Assembly: GCA_019429225.1 (NCBI GenBank)
Contig: JAHYJK010000011.1
Span: 1-42,882, forward strand
Direction: 5' to 3'
DNA length: 42,882 bases
Source of the DNA: Anaerolineaceae bacterium
GTDB taxonomy: Bacteria > Chloroflexota > Anaerolineae > Anaerolineales > Anaerolineaceae
The notes beneath the pieces were generated by a model. That model had not been told where the DNA came from and did not search any database. It worked only from the letters and a program-made list of their open reading frames with translations. This document shows, piece after piece, positions 33,693-42,882 of the stretch. A program made the translations under genes and the position numbers. Numbering within the stretch: the stretch's first letter is position 1; each line of letters opens with the position of its first letter.

Positions 33693-34076
33693 TTATTTTT
33701 TCTCAGATTCAGGCTCTGGAATTGGGCAATATCCGGGTACAGGAAACAGGATGCGATTTTTAGCAATCCAATCATAAATTTTTGATCCAAGGCCAAGCTT
33801 AATCGATAACCAAAAAAAAGGAATGAAAATCCAAAGTAACGGTAAACGACCTGAGATTAACAAGAGAGCTTCCATTCCTTCTTTACGAACGTTCCCATTC
33901 TTAACAACTTGTATTCGTTTCATCGCCTTTTCTAAGGGGATATTATATTTTTCCAATAAACCTGGAGTAAATAAATCAAAGATCTTCAATTTATTCATCC
34001 AATCCAGTTTCTTCAGTTTCCTGGCACTGTAAACACAAAATGGGCAAGTACCGTCATAAAAAACAATTGTATCCAT
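33693..34076 (-). CDS. DCC-family thiol-disulfide oxidoreductase-like protein (DUF393)
   Basis: A 127-residue protein starting MDTIVFYDGTCPFCVYSARKL, the DCC-family signature D-G-x-C-x-x-C (here YDGTCPFC). The middle follows the family pattern (lysine-rich helix, FDLF segment, then MEALLLISGRL), and a hydrophobic stretch near residues 85-108 may associate with the membrane. The family is predicted to act in thiol-disulfide exchange. It lies 35 bases after the alpha/beta hydrolase on the same strand. Confidence 0.88.
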   Translation of the reverse strand: MDTIVFYDGTCPFCVYSARKLKKLDWMNKLKIFDLFTPGLLEKYNIPLEKAMKRIQVVKNGNVRKEGMEALLLISGRLPLLWIFIPFFWLSIKLGLGSKIYDWIAKNRILFPVPGYCPIPEPESEKK

Positions 34077-34111
34077 GATTAATTCAAATCCTTAACACTT
34101 TCTTACTTCAT

Positions 34112-34897
34112 CTATCTTACACGACGCTGCCATTTTTCTTTGATTTGTAAATTTCGAGGAGAATCATCCTCTCCTAATTCTAGAAATTCACTTAGAAGCC
34201 TTGAAAATTTACTGCTCTCATCCAACATAGGGAAGTGCCCCGACTCTTCAAAGATAATGGAGTGTATATTCGATCGAAGTGATTGAATAATTTCTAAAGA
34301 TGGAACTCGGACGACAGAATCGTTTTGACCAAAGACGAATAAGGAAGTCTTCTCAAAGGAAGCAATCATTTCGAGGTGGTTGGTCGTTTCAAGTTCCGAA
34401 ACCGTTGTTTGTATCGCAATAGGATCGTTCTTAGATTCGTCACTTCTTACAGCCTCTGTTTCGATTCCTTTTCCCAATAATTTATCCACAAGGCCAATGT
34501 GGTCACCTAAAAGTAAACGGGTATTCAGCAATTCAAATGATAAAGGCAAAGAAATAGATAAAATTTTCTCTACCAGTTCGGGATTACGGCGTGCAAATTC
34601 ATACGCCACAATAGCACCAAGATTATGACCAACAATCGCAACCCGGGAAAGTCCAATTTTTTCAATAAAATCTCTCACAAGCGCTATCTGGTCATTAATG
34701 CTGTATCGATTGTTCTTAGCACTATCTCCAAAGCCCCATAAATCAAGTGCATAGGCTCTGTTTGTAGATGAGATCGTTTGCATCGTCGGAACCCAATACC
34801 GCCAGGAGCCAACCCATCCATGCAAAAATAATACAGGTTTCCCGCGACCAATTACTTCATAGTGTGCTAATTGACCATCGATAAAAATAGCACTCAT
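34112..34897 (-). CDS. Alpha/beta hydrolase-fold protein with Asn in place of the nucleophile
   Basis: A 261-residue single-domain alpha/beta hydrolase: oxyanion-hole strand PVLFLHGWVGSWRYW, elbow VAIVGHNLGAIVAYEFARRNPE, acidic residue Asp193 in FVFGQNDSVV, and His221 in ESGHFPMLDE. The usual elbow is G-x-S-x-G; here Asn92 takes the Ser position, confirmed in the codon AAT. The rest of the triad is kept. It may be inactive, a binding protein, or have a different mechanism. The start overlaps the stop of the preceding response regulator (ATGA), so it belongs to the signalling operon. Confidence 0.85.
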   Translation of the reverse strand: MSAIFIDGQLAHYEVIGRGKPVLFLHGWVGSWRYWVPTMQTISSTNRAYALDLWGFGDSAKNNRYSINDQIALVRDFIEKIGLSRVAIVGHNLGAIVAYEFARRNPELVEKILSISLPLSFELLNTRLLLGDHIGLVDKLLGKGIETEAVRSDESKNDPIAIQTTVSELETTNHLEMIASFEKTSLFVFGQNDSVVRVPSLEIIQSLRSNIHSIIFEESGHFPMLDESSKFSRLLSEFLELGEDDSPRNLQIKEKWQRRVR

Positions 34898-35265
34898 GCA
34901 ACCCCGTCAAGAATCTCTTTTAACCGTCTGTTTAGATCATCCGGTGCAAATGGTTTCAATAAATAATCCACTGCTCCAGCTTGTAAACCAGCTTTTATTT
35001 CCGAGTCCTGCCCTTTTGCGGAAAGAAATACGATTGGTATGTTTTCGGTTTTTGGATCATTTTTAATTTTTTCACAGGCTTCATATCCAGACATAACGGG
35101 CATACGTACATCTAACAGGATCAAGTCTGGCATGATTTTCTTTGCCATCTGACATGCTTGTTCTCCATTTGCAACTGAAACGACTTCATGTCCCACATAT
35201 TTCAGGGTAAATTCGATCAGATCCCGGATATCCTGTTCATCTTCAGCGATCAGTATCTTTGCCAT
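34894..35265 (-). CDS. Single-domain response regulator
   Basis: A 123-residue receiver domain: ILIAEDEQD acidic pocket, phospho-acceptor Asp52 in LILLDVRMP, switch Ser in IVFLSAKGQD, conserved Lys in YLLKPFAPDD. No output domain. It starts within the stop codon of the large kinase (TAATG, one base shared), so the two are translationally coupled and it is the kinase's probable first target. Confidence 0.93.
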   Translation of the reverse strand: MAKILIAEDEQDIRDLIEFTLKYVGHEVVSVANGEQACQMAKKIMPDLILLDVRMPVMSGYEACEKIKNDPKTENIPIVFLSAKGQDSEIKAGLQAGAVDYLLKPFAPDDLNRRLKEILDGVA

Positions 35266-38200
35266 TAAGCATTAACCTTTTCAAGTTTAATAGGGAGCAT
35301 AATTGTGAATGTTGATCCTTCTCCTGGAATGCCAGATGATTCCATTTTTATGTTTCCTCCATGCATTTCAATGAGGGTACGGGCAATTGACAAACCTATA
35401 CCAGTTCCTGCAGAATTCACATTGACTGCATTCTTGCCTCTAAAGAATCTTTCAAAAATATGTTCCTGTTCATCTCTGGCTATTCCAACTCCAAGATCTG
35501 CAACCTCAATATTGATAAATTCCCCCAGGGATTCTAGAGAAATTGTGATTACACTTTCGTCGTACGAATATATTCTGGCATTATTGAGAATATTTAATAA
35601 AACCTGTTCGATTCTTTCCGGGTCAGCCATGATGGAGGGAATTTTTCCAATTGGATTGATTTGATAAGAGATTTGTTTTGAATCAAACATTGCAGAATTT
35701 TTGTGAATTTCAACAATATTGTTTATTTTTGACAGCAGGTCGAATGATTCAGGTCTCAGAACGATATTTCCGGTTTCAATCCTGGAAACATCCAGAATAT
35801 CATCAACCAGTGATTTTAATCGATTTGTGTTTGACTGAATAATCTCTAAAAAGCGCTTTTGTTGTTCATTGATCATACCTGATGCACCCATCAGCAAAAC
35901 TTCTACATACCCTTTGATCGATGTCATTGGCGTACGTAACTCATGGCTGATATTGGAAATAAAATCCGTCTTCAACTGGTCTATCTGTACCTCGACAGAA
36001 ATATCTCTAAAAACTGAGACTGTACCTAAAAAGTCATTACGCCAAATTACAGGTGATAGATGCACAGAAATGACTTGATTTTCACTTAAGTTAATTTTTT
36101 CAGAAATTACTGCATCCGACTTGATTTTTGATGGTTGATTTGTCCAATCATAAATCATTGAAATCCAATGATTAATTTTGTCTCCATAATAAGTTTGCAA
36201 TCCCCGTAATGAATGATCGATCGCATTTTCTTCGATCTTTAAAATGTTATTTGCGGATTTATTTAAGAGCATAATCTCCGATTGGACACCTGTAACCAGG
36301 ACACCATCGGCAACCGCTTCCAGAATGGCTTGTGATCGACTGGCTTCAACTTCCTGATCTCGCAACATTGAACCAAGATTTTCAGATTGATCACGGACTA
36401 ATTTAAAGATCTCAGTATTATTTAGAGCCATACTGATCTGACCGGCAATTGCTTCACCTAATTCCAGATCCCGATTGGTAAAGAAATCAGGTGATTCATG
36501 GAAAATCGATAAGATGCCCAAAATCGACTCCCCAAATTTTAACGGGATAAACATCCAACTTGAAAAAGGTATCGTAGGGTTTTCTTTAGAGAAATTTTCA
36601 ACAAGAATTGAATTTTTCTCTGCAAATACTTTATTGAAATAGGTTTCTACTGAATCTAGTGGAATTACGGTTTCATCATTGGTTGGTTGATGAATTGCCT
36701 GGAATGTTTTCTCGCCTTCCAGGACATATACCAGACTACCTGACACATTCATCGAGTAATTAATCATTTTCAATGTGCTATCCAGAATCTGATCGATATC
36801 CATACTGCCAGAAAGTTCGTTTGATATTTTGAGTAGCATCTCAGTATTGCGATGTTCTAAAACAAGTTCTTTGGTACGTTCATCCACACTTTCTTCCAGG
36901 TTTTCTTTCAACTCTACTGTCTCTGACAGTAAATAGGCATTATTGATAGCCATTGAAGCTTGATTTGCTAAAGTCATTGCCAATTCGGTTTCATCGTGTA
37001 AAAAGCGCCTTGATGTTGGAGATTCCAATGCAATCCACCCAAACACTTTATCTGAACTCTGCAAGGGAATTAATAACACTGATTTTGTACCTCGCTGAGA
37101 AAAATAATGTTGTAGTGAATCATCAATCTCATTTTCTTCAGCGATATCCTGAATGTGAGATGTACCGCGAGATTGAATTAATTTCTCGAAAAGTGGTTGT
37201 TGATTAACGTTTAAATTGGGAAAGTGTTCTAACGCTGGTTTTTGGAATGACAATTTTACATCACCATTTCCACTTAATAAAAATATAGAAATCATTTCAC
37301 AATTGATAATATTCAAAACGTAATCGGCTGTTAACTTTGTGATGTGGGATATATCCAACGAGCGATTAACCTCAGATGAAAATTGGTTCAACCAGGTCAA
37401 TTTTTGAGTTCGTTCATCAAGTTCTGATCCTCTTCTAAGCGAATCCTGATACAAACTGGCATTATCCAAAGCGATCGCTGCCTGAGAAGCAAAGGCTTCG
37501 GCCAATTGCACCAGCTCTTCGTTATAATAATTTTTTTCTCTTTTCTCTAAGGCGATCACTCCAATAACTTCGGTTTTTGAAATCAGAGGTATACCCAGCC
37601 AGGATAAATTTTCAATTTCCATTAATGATGGAAAACGTATATCTTCTCTTATATCCGAAATGAGAACGGATTTTTTGGTGTTGAACATCTCCTGAAAGAG
37701 CAGAGAATCATCGATTTGCACTTGTAAGCCCGTTCTGTCCTCTTTATCCGTAAATCCGTCTGTTGCAATAACTCTTAATTGATTTTTCTCTTTTTCCCAC
37801 AAAGTTGCAGTTTGATAATCAATCAATTGTCTCAATTTAATCAACAAAGAATTTTGTAATTCCTGTCGATTCAAACTGGCTGAAATAGTTTTAGAAAGAT
37901 CTGAAAGAATTTTTAGTCTTTCTGATTGTTTTTCAGTGGTCAAAAATAGATCAGCATTCGCTAATGCTAAATTTGCCTGTTGTAATAAAGAAAGAGTGAT
38001 CGATTCATCTTCATCAGAAAAGGCTTTCTCTTTATTAAAAACCTCCAATATCAGTACACCAATACATTGATTCGATGAGATCAATGGTGCTTGAAGGCAG
38101 GCACATGGAATTTGATTTTGAGTAGCTCGTAAATATAGAACTGCTTCTGTTTCAGTCAACCGATAATTCACAGGAAAATCCATATCATTCAACATAAGTG

Positions 38201-40448
38201 TTTTTTGATGTTCGCAGATTTCAACCGGGAGACTGGGGCGTACAAATTGAATTTCGAGTAAGCTTTCAGAATAGTTATAAATGTGTTCTGGTTTGACAGA
38301 CTGATCGAATTCATTCCACAAACCAATCCATCCTGCATCTGCAGCGGGAATAAATTCAATCAATACTGCCAATAATTCTTTCAATATTAGTTCTGGTCGA
38401 AGGCTGGTTATCTTTTGGCTAAACTGATTGATTTTTTTCAATTCATCAATCAATTTATCCTGTTCCATTTTTTCATTGATCGCTTCGATCGTTCGCAAGG
38501 ATAAATTCGCCTGATCTACCACATATGCCAATTGGTTCGCCGCTGAAAGGATCAGTTGAATATCACCCTGATCAAAAAAGCTAAGCGTGTGACTTCCAAA
38601 CCAAATTTCCCCAATGCCTTGGTTCTTCACAATCATCGGAACAACAATGGCTGATTGTAAATCACATCGATCCACAATATTTTGATAAAAGTTGGGAATG
38701 GGTTTTGTTTCATCAAATTTCCCAATTAACAAAGGTTCTTTCAAATGAGTAACAGTCCCAAGAAAATCTGAGGAGGAAAGGGATAATTCTCCTTCACTCA
38801 GATCAAGTTGCCAGTATCCATAGTTCGACTCCGGTTTCCACTCCAATTTCATGCTGGCTTGATCTACCAGAAATATTCCACCTACATCAGCATGCAACAA
38901 TAGCGATAATTCATTAATAGAAAATGCTAGCACTTCACTCAAGGTAGCATTTGAACTGGCTAAGGATGAGATTCTTCGAAGTGTTTCCGCTCGTTGTGTT
39001 CTTAGTCTAGATTGTATAAGCAGGTAAAGATTTTCTATGAGAGGGGCTGTTTGATTTGCAACGATCATCAATAAATGCATTTCATCCTGAGAAAAAATTG
39101 TTGCTCCATTATGATGATTGGCCGCCAGAATATAACCCATGGGCTCGCTACCAGGAGACAAAGGAATCAACACAGCTTCCCGGATGGATGCAGCACTGGC
39201 AAGATGTGATAAACCAAGGTCAGACCATTGCCTGTTATCCATCGCATTTTCAACGATCAAAATATCCTGAGAAAACAGTATGTTTCCCGCAACGCTATCT
39301 GAATCGATATTGATTCGGATAATATCAACGATTGGATCTGGTAAACCTTTAAAGGGTTTCTTAGCCTCCAGTATATTTGTTTGTTCCTCAAATATGATAA
39401 AACCAAAGATATCAATGGGTAACAGGTTTTCAAAACTATTTATTATATTTTTGAATAATTCTTGTGGCTCCTGAATTTTACTGAATGAGTAGGATAATTT
39501 CGCTAAACCGCTCAACTCCAGTGATTTCCGCTTTACTTCATGGTTCTTCCAGGCGTTATAAAGACCAATTGAAATCTGATTCATAAAACCAGGTTCCAGT
39601 TCCTGTACTTTTTTTGAGATTCCTGAAGTTTCAATATTTCCTAAGACAATCACCCCGGCCAAAGCATTGTTTATCCACAAAGGGATCCCTGCAAGTTCGT
39701 GAAGATTCAATTCCAATGTTTCTGCAGACATCGGAATATGGGCAGCCTTCAGATCGTCAAGAAAAATTTTTTCTTTTTTCTCAATAACCTGCCCGGCAAA
39801 ACATTCATTCACATAGTAACGTTTAGGGAATTCTTGAGAATCAATATTTCCGAATTTATGAAATGGATAAGAAATTATCTCTTCTTTTTCATCATCCCAA
39901 ATCGCAATTTCAACATAATCAGTTGGGAGTCTATTTTGAATTTCTTCAAACAAGATTTGAATAATTTGATCGAGTTCTTCATTATTTGAAATTTTTTCCA
40001 GAATTTTCAGTGATAATTCATGGATTTCATCTTCGCCGACGCGACGTGTAATTTGATCTTTATCTTTGATGAATGATACCAACATTCCATCAGATGTTTG
40101 GTAACTATAGATAGCATACATTTCACCATCTAACTGAAAATTGTATCTTCCGGGTTGGATGAAAATTTTATAAAAATCTTTGTTATTCGCTTTTTTGGCT
40201 AGCAAGTTAATATCGAATTCTTGCCCTTGTTTTTGATCCAGCAAATAGGAGATCCCTGAACTTTGATACTTTATCCTGCCACCTTTTTCAACCAATAAAA
40301 CTGGGTGTGAGTAATCAATCTCTTCGTCCAATTGAGCGGTATTGGTATCTTTGTCTTGCAGCTTAAATCTAATCAATGGCATGATTGAAACTAATAGGAC
40401 GCCAAGCATTGCCAATGAGATAAGACCAATGAAAAGATAAATAATCAC
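35265..40448 (-). CDS. Giant multi-GAF hybrid-type sensor histidine kinase (no receiver)
   Basis: A 1727-residue protein. Residues 3-28 are one membrane helix; the rest should be cytoplasmic. About seven GAF domains follow in series (approximately 135-300, 310-470, 490-645, 670-835, 845-1000, 1015-1175, 1200-1345), many ending in the same pattern A-N-Q-x-x-x-A-I-x-N-A. A PAS domain (1372-1485, ILEAVADGVLVTGVQSEIML) leads to the kinase core: DFISNISHELRTPMTSIKGYVE with His1502, N box ILNNARIYSYDE, and G boxes DLGVGIA and GTGIGLSIAR. The start is GTG at 40448 with only a weak ribosome site. It lies 15 bases after a receiver/GGDEF gene and overlaps a single-domain receiver, so it likely phosphorylates one or both. 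The ligands are unknown. Confidence 0.93.
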   Translation of the reverse strand: MIIYLFIGLISLAMLGVLLVSIMPLIRFKLQDKDTNTAQLDEEIDYSHPVLLVEKGGRIKYQSSGISYLLDQKQGQEFDINLLAKKANNKDFYKIFIQPGRYNFQLDGEMYAIYSYQTSDGMLVSFIKDKDQITRRVGEDEIHELSLKILEKISNNEELDQIIQILFEEIQNRLPTDYVEIAIWDDEKEEIISYPFHKFGNIDSQEFPKRYYVNECFAGQVIEKKEKIFLDDLKAAHIPMSAETLELNLHELAGIPLWINNALAGVIVLGNIETSGISKKVQELEPGFMNQISIGLYNAWKNHEVKRKSLELSGLAKLSYSFSKIQEPQELFKNIINSFENLLPIDIFGFIIFEEQTNILEAKKPFKGLPDPIVDIIRINIDSDSVAGNILFSQDILIVENAMDNRQWSDLGLSHLASAASIREAVLIPLSPGSEPMGYILAANHHNGATIFSQDEMHLLMIVANQTAPLIENLYLLIQSRLRTQRAETLRRISSLASSNATLSEVLAFSINELSLLLHADVGGIFLVDQASMKLEWKPESNYGYWQLDLSEGELSLSSSDFLGTVTHLKEPLLIGKFDETKPIPNFYQNIVDRCDLQSAIVVPMIVKNQGIGEIWFGSHTLSFFDQGDIQLILSAANQLAYVVDQANLSLRTIEAINEKMEQDKLIDELKKINQFSQKITSLRPELILKELLAVLIEFIPAADAGWIGLWNEFDQSVKPEHIYNYSESLLEIQFVRPSLPVEICEHQKTLMLNDMDFPVNYRLTETEAVLYLRATQNQIPCACLQAPLISSNQCIGVLILEVFNKEKAFSDEDESITLSLLQQANLALANADLFLTTEKQSERLKILSDLSKTISASLNRQELQNSLLIKLRQLIDYQTATLWEKEKNQLRVIATDGFTDKEDRTGLQVQIDDSLLFQEMFNTKKSVLISDIREDIRFPSLMEIENLSWLGIPLISKTEVIGVIALEKREKNYYNEELVQLAEAFASQAAIALDNASLYQDSLRRGSELDERTQKLTWLNQFSSEVNRSLDISHITKLTADYVLNIINCEMISIFLLSGNGDVKLSFQKPALEHFPNLNVNQQPLFEKLIQSRGTSHIQDIAEENEIDDSLQHYFSQRGTKSVLLIPLQSSDKVFGWIALESPTSRRFLHDETELAMTLANQASMAINNAYLLSETVELKENLEESVDERTKELVLEHRNTEMLLKISNELSGSMDIDQILDSTLKMINYSMNVSGSLVYVLEGEKTFQAIHQPTNDETVIPLDSVETYFNKVFAEKNSILVENFSKENPTIPFSSWMFIPLKFGESILGILSIFHESPDFFTNRDLELGEAIAGQISMALNNTEIFKLVRDQSENLGSMLRDQEVEASRSQAILEAVADGVLVTGVQSEIMLLNKSANNILKIEENAIDHSLRGLQTYYGDKINHWISMIYDWTNQPSKIKSDAVISEKINLSENQVISVHLSPVIWRNDFLGTVSVFRDISVEVQIDQLKTDFISNISHELRTPMTSIKGYVEVLLMGASGMINEQQKRFLEIIQSNTNRLKSLVDDILDVSRIETGNIVLRPESFDLLSKINNIVEIHKNSAMFDSKQISYQINPIGKIPSIMADPERIEQVLLNILNNARIYSYDESVITISLESLGEFINIEVADLGVGIARDEQEHIFERFFRGKNAVNVNSAGTGIGLSIARTLIEMHGGNIKMESSGIPGEGSTFTIMLPIKLEKVNA

Positions 40449-40463
40449 CCTAAATTTCCAATT

Positions 40464-41360
40464 TTATTTTTGATGATCATTTCTTCGTTCTTCAGCAGCT
40501 AATTCTGTGATTTCGCGAATATCTGCAAATTGATGGGTATTGGGTGATACCATGCCAACAGATAGGGTCATTAATGGAGCCTTATCCGGAGCACCTTTTT
40601 CATCATGGACTGACAGGTAGCCTTGATCCCGATCCATAAAGTTGTAGTGAGTTTTTATACTCTCCGAAAATTTTTCCTTGAGACGGGTAAATAACTTTTG
40701 TGATTGGTTGAAATCTGAAATCAGAACGAAATTATCACCACCTGCATGACCGATAAAATCATAATCCTGGGTGCCAACTTCATCCAAAATATCTCCTAAT
40801 AACATGCCCGTGAAACGCAAAACATCATTGGCGGCAATAAATCCATACGCCTCTTTAAATGGCTCCAGATGATTGATACGAATATCGAATAACGCCCAAT
40901 TTTTCTCACGTATGATTTTTCGCAATTGATCTTCTATTAATCTTCCGGAAGGTAATCCAGATTGGGCATCTGTCAGGCTTTCTCTTTCAGCTCTGGCAAT
41001 TGCATTTTGAACTCGTAGGCGTAACTCTTCAATATCGAATGGCTTGGTAATGTAATCATCTGCACCCAATTCTAATCCCTGTAATTTATCACTGCGCTCA
41101 TCCTTTTGGGTTAAGAAAATAATTGGAATGTGACTTGTGCGCGTGTTGATTCTCAAACGGCGACACACTTCATACCCGTCGATATCGGGTAGCATGATAT
41201 CTAAAATGATTAAATGGGGCATTAATTGTCTGGTTTTATCAAGGGCTACTTCTCCTCGAGGAGCGATATCTACATCATAACCAAGCCCTGAAAAATAAAT
41301 ATTCAACATATTCGAAATATCATGATCATCTTCAACAACCAATAGGCGACCTTTACCCAT
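40464..41360 (-). CDS. Response regulator with degenerate GGDEF domain
   Basis: A 298-residue protein. Receiver: LLVVEDDHD, phospho-acceptor Asp54 in LIILDIMLPD, Lys106 region ITKPFDIEEL. A short helical linker leads to a GGDEF-like domain (about 128-290): LTDAQSGLPSGRLIEDQL, IAANDVLRFTGMLLGDIL and the active-site segment FIGHAGGDNFVLIS, where the consensus GGDEF/GGEEF is GGDNF (207-211). The changed residue and missing inhibitory-site motif suggest loss of diguanylate cyclase activity. ATG 41360 has GGAGG five bases upstream. First gene of the signalling operon. Confidence 0.9.
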   Translation of the reverse strand: MGKGRLLVVEDDHDISNMLNIYFSGLGYDVDIAPRGEVALDKTRQLMPHLIILDIMLPDIDGYEVCRRLRINTRTSHIPIIFLTQKDERSDKLQGLELGADDYITKPFDIEELRLRVQNAIARAERESLTDAQSGLPSGRLIEDQLRKIIREKNWALFDIRINHLEPFKEAYGFIAANDVLRFTGMLLGDILDEVGTQDYDFIGHAGGDNFVLISDFNQSQKLFTRLKEKFSESIKTHYNFMDRDQGYLSVHDEKGAPDKAPLMTLSVGMVSPNTHQFADIREITELAAEERRNDHQK

Positions 41361-41400
41361 TTGTACCTCCAAATTTGTGACTAAGAAATAATCGTATCAT

Positions 41401-41480
41401 ATCAATAAATCGGGGTAAGCGGGTGTTTTTGGCAGGCGCACGCTTGCCAAAAACACCTTGACCGCAAATTATTGAAAAGA
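41401..41480 (-). repeat. Dispersed hairpin repeat, copy B
   Basis: On the - strand this region follows the same order as the repeat at 1362-1440: TTTTCAATAAT, GCGGT, a T5 stem arm, GCGTGCG, the A5 arm with CACCCGCTTACCCC, and an AT tail. Bases 41422-41437 pair with 41442-41457 (16 positions, one G-T) around a four-base loop. It lies in the gap between the hexapeptide-repeat gene and the signalling operon, with no other feature there. Confidence 0.75.
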
Positions 41481-41631
41481 CACAAATAATCGAACAATTG
41501 CTTATCATCGGCATCAATGCTCAAAATTTAAGTATCAGATTTCGGATGACATCCTAATTATACTTAATCCGATTAACTTATGGGATCAAAGAGACGTCGA
41601 TTATTTCAGAAATTGGACAGACCTATACCGA

Positions 41632-42882
41632 TTATCGATTTTCTCTCGGATAGAATTGGCGATGCAGGTCAGATTGTTTTAATTTGTGGTGATCACTTTC
41701 CTCATAAGTAACATCATGATCGATCACCCGCCTATCATTCGAACTGATCAAAATTACATCCGACTCAATCGTTCTGGCTGGATAAATCACCAATCCGGAT
41801 CCAATCCGACAATTGTGCCCTACACATCCCCCTAAAACCGGCCGATTCGCACGAACCAACTCACCATTTGCACCTCTCGCCCGTAATTCGACTGGCAATA
41901 AATTGAAGTCTGTAAATGTGGTTCCAGCACCAACAAATGAATTACGTCCGATAACACTCATCTGAAGGCAGGTATTCTGTGCAACCATGCTATTATCCAT
42001 CAATGTGGTCATAAAAAGCGAGGCACGAAATGGAAGAAATGTACCATCACCAATCACAGATAGCATTAAATTGCATCCCTGAGAAATGTTTACATTATTC
42101 CCAATCATACAATTTTCAATGACCACCCCGGCACCAATCGTAACATTATCCCCTATGGTTGAAGGTCCATGAATAACAGCACTCGGATCTATGGAACAAT
42201 TTTTTCCAACTGTGACCAATTTCGAACAGGTCAATAATTGCTTCCCTTCATACATGGATGTGAATAACACGCTTAACATAAATTTGGGATCATTTTTTAA
42301 GCGCATTTCAAATCGAGCACCTCTGGCAAATAATCCAAATATCGCGTCGGCAATAAAAACATGCACCCAGGAATCGATGGCGATCAGGCTTTGTAATGGA
42401 ACCTGGTAAACCAGATCACCCTGATTAAAAGCCATGTAAGTTGGTACATGATAGTAGCCAATCTCCTGTGACTGCAGATCCATAACTAAGGGTTCAACCC
42501 CCTCAACCGGACCTTTCGGGTAGTACCAAAGATCCGCGAAATAGAGGTCATCCACTTTCTCATAAGAGCTTGATAATGGCAGACAATGCTCTCTAAAAGC
42601 AGCATCTTCGATGGTAAATGCCGCTCGTACAGCACAATTTTTTTTCTTTGCAAGTTCGATAAATGATTGGATAAATGTTTCATCGAAAAATAAATTATCC
42701 CGAAATACGATACAGGATTTATTATCGATCGGAATTTTTTCTCCAGGAGAAACGTCAATTTCTTGATTGGTATAAGGCGCCAGTGCGTCTCTTTGAACTA
42801 ACCATAAAGGTTTATTCAGGATTCTCAGATCTCTGGCCGGTTCATTAAACGGTAATACCTGCCTGTCGGAGCGCAAAACAAT
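41632..42882 (-). CDS. Hexapeptide-repeat (left-handed beta-helix) nucleotidyl/acyltransferase-like protein, N-terminus cut by window
   Basis: At least 416 residues; the frame is open to the right edge. The N-terminal half (VLPFNEPARDLRILNKPLWLVQRD) looks like a nucleotidyltransferase-type or GlmU-like fold, with no complete G-x-G-T-R motif visible in this part. The second half has repeated hexapeptides (VIHGPSTIGDNVTIGAGVVIENCMIGNNVNISQGCNL, LGGCVGHNCRIGSGLVI) that form a left-handed beta-helix. Proteins of this kind are annotated as GlmU-like or as sugar-nucleotide enzymes in Chloroflexota; the exact reaction is unknown. It ends with the dispersed repeat downstream. Confidence 0.75.
   Translation of the reverse strand: MVLRSDRQVLPFNEPARDLRILNKPLWLVQRDALAPYTNQEIDVSPGEKIPIDNKSCIVFRDNLFFDETFIQSFIELAKKKNCAVRAAFTIEDAAFREHCLPLSSSYEKVDDLYFADLWYYPKGPVEGVEPLVMDLQSQEIGYYHVPTYMAFNQGDLVYQVPLQSLIAIDSWVHVFIADAIFGLFARGARFEMRLKNDPKFMLSVLFTSMYEGKQLLTCSKLVTVGKNCSIDPSAVIHGPSTIGDNVTIGAGVVIENCMIGNNVNISQGCNLMLSVIGDGTFLPFRASLFMTTLMDNSMVAQNTCLQMSVIGRNSFVGAGTTFTDFNLLPVELRARGANGELVRANRPVLGGCVGHNCRIGSGLVIYPARTIESDVILISSNDRRVIDHDVTYEESDHHKLKQSDLHRQFYPRENR

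Overview
The window looks like a stretch of chromosome from an AT-rich member of the Chloroflexota, most likely class Anaerolineae. This is an inference from gene style: Pro/Thr-rich lipoproteins, a Ser/Thr kinase fused to a TolB-like propeller, very long GAF-rich histidine kinases, and one-protein sugar sensors. No rRNA or taxonomic marker was compared. There is no phage, transposase, integrase or CRISPR gene in the window.

Left part (1-6.8 kb, mostly + strand): the end of a DMT-family permease, a LiaF-like membrane protein, a small HAD-like protein, the AAA+ factor RarA followed by two tandem histidine phosphatases, a membrane-anchored thioredoxin-like protein, and on the - strand oligoendopeptidase F with a clear terminator.

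Centre (7.2-19.8 kb, all - strand): a beta-glucan utilisation locus. Reading along the - strand it holds a 1244-residue hybrid sensor/regulator, a free-standing LacI-type DNA-binding domain, a sugar-binding lipoprotein, two CUT1 ABC permeases, a lipoprotein GH16 glucanase, a GH16 glucanase without a signal peptide, and a 1152-residue GH94-like phosphorylase candidate. The likely flow is extracellular cleavage of a beta-1,3-glucan, uptake of oligosaccharides by the ABC importer, and intracellular cleavage or phosphorolysis. The locus is bracketed by an intact tRNA-Lys gene (19929-20000) and a 30-base degraded copy of the same tRNA in the same orientation (6936-6965), which suggests a genomic island inserted at the tRNA.

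Right of the tRNA (20-28.4 kb): a secreted fasciclin-domain protein, a kinase/propeller receptor, a CBS-pair protein next to an ArsB/NhaD-type ion transporter, a Cys-cluster protein, and a + strand row with a small unknown protein, a single-domain response regulator, a luciferase-like oxidoreductase and a lipoprotein.

28.4-33.6 kb (- strand) is a complete thiamine-salvage operon: promoter, TPP riboswitch, intrinsic terminator, thiamine pyrophosphokinase, thiamine-binding lipoprotein, fused permease, ATPase, and a DUF402 protein as last gene. 33.7-41.4 kb (- strand) is a signalling cluster: a response regulator with a degenerate GGDEF domain (GGDNF), a 1727-residue kinase with about seven GAF domains, a second response regulator, an alpha/beta hydrolase whose nucleophile serine is replaced by Asn, and a DCC-family protein. 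The right edge holds a partial hexapeptide-repeat protein. Two copies of an approximately 80-base hairpin repeat lie near the two ends (1362-1440 and 41401-41480), in opposite orientations.
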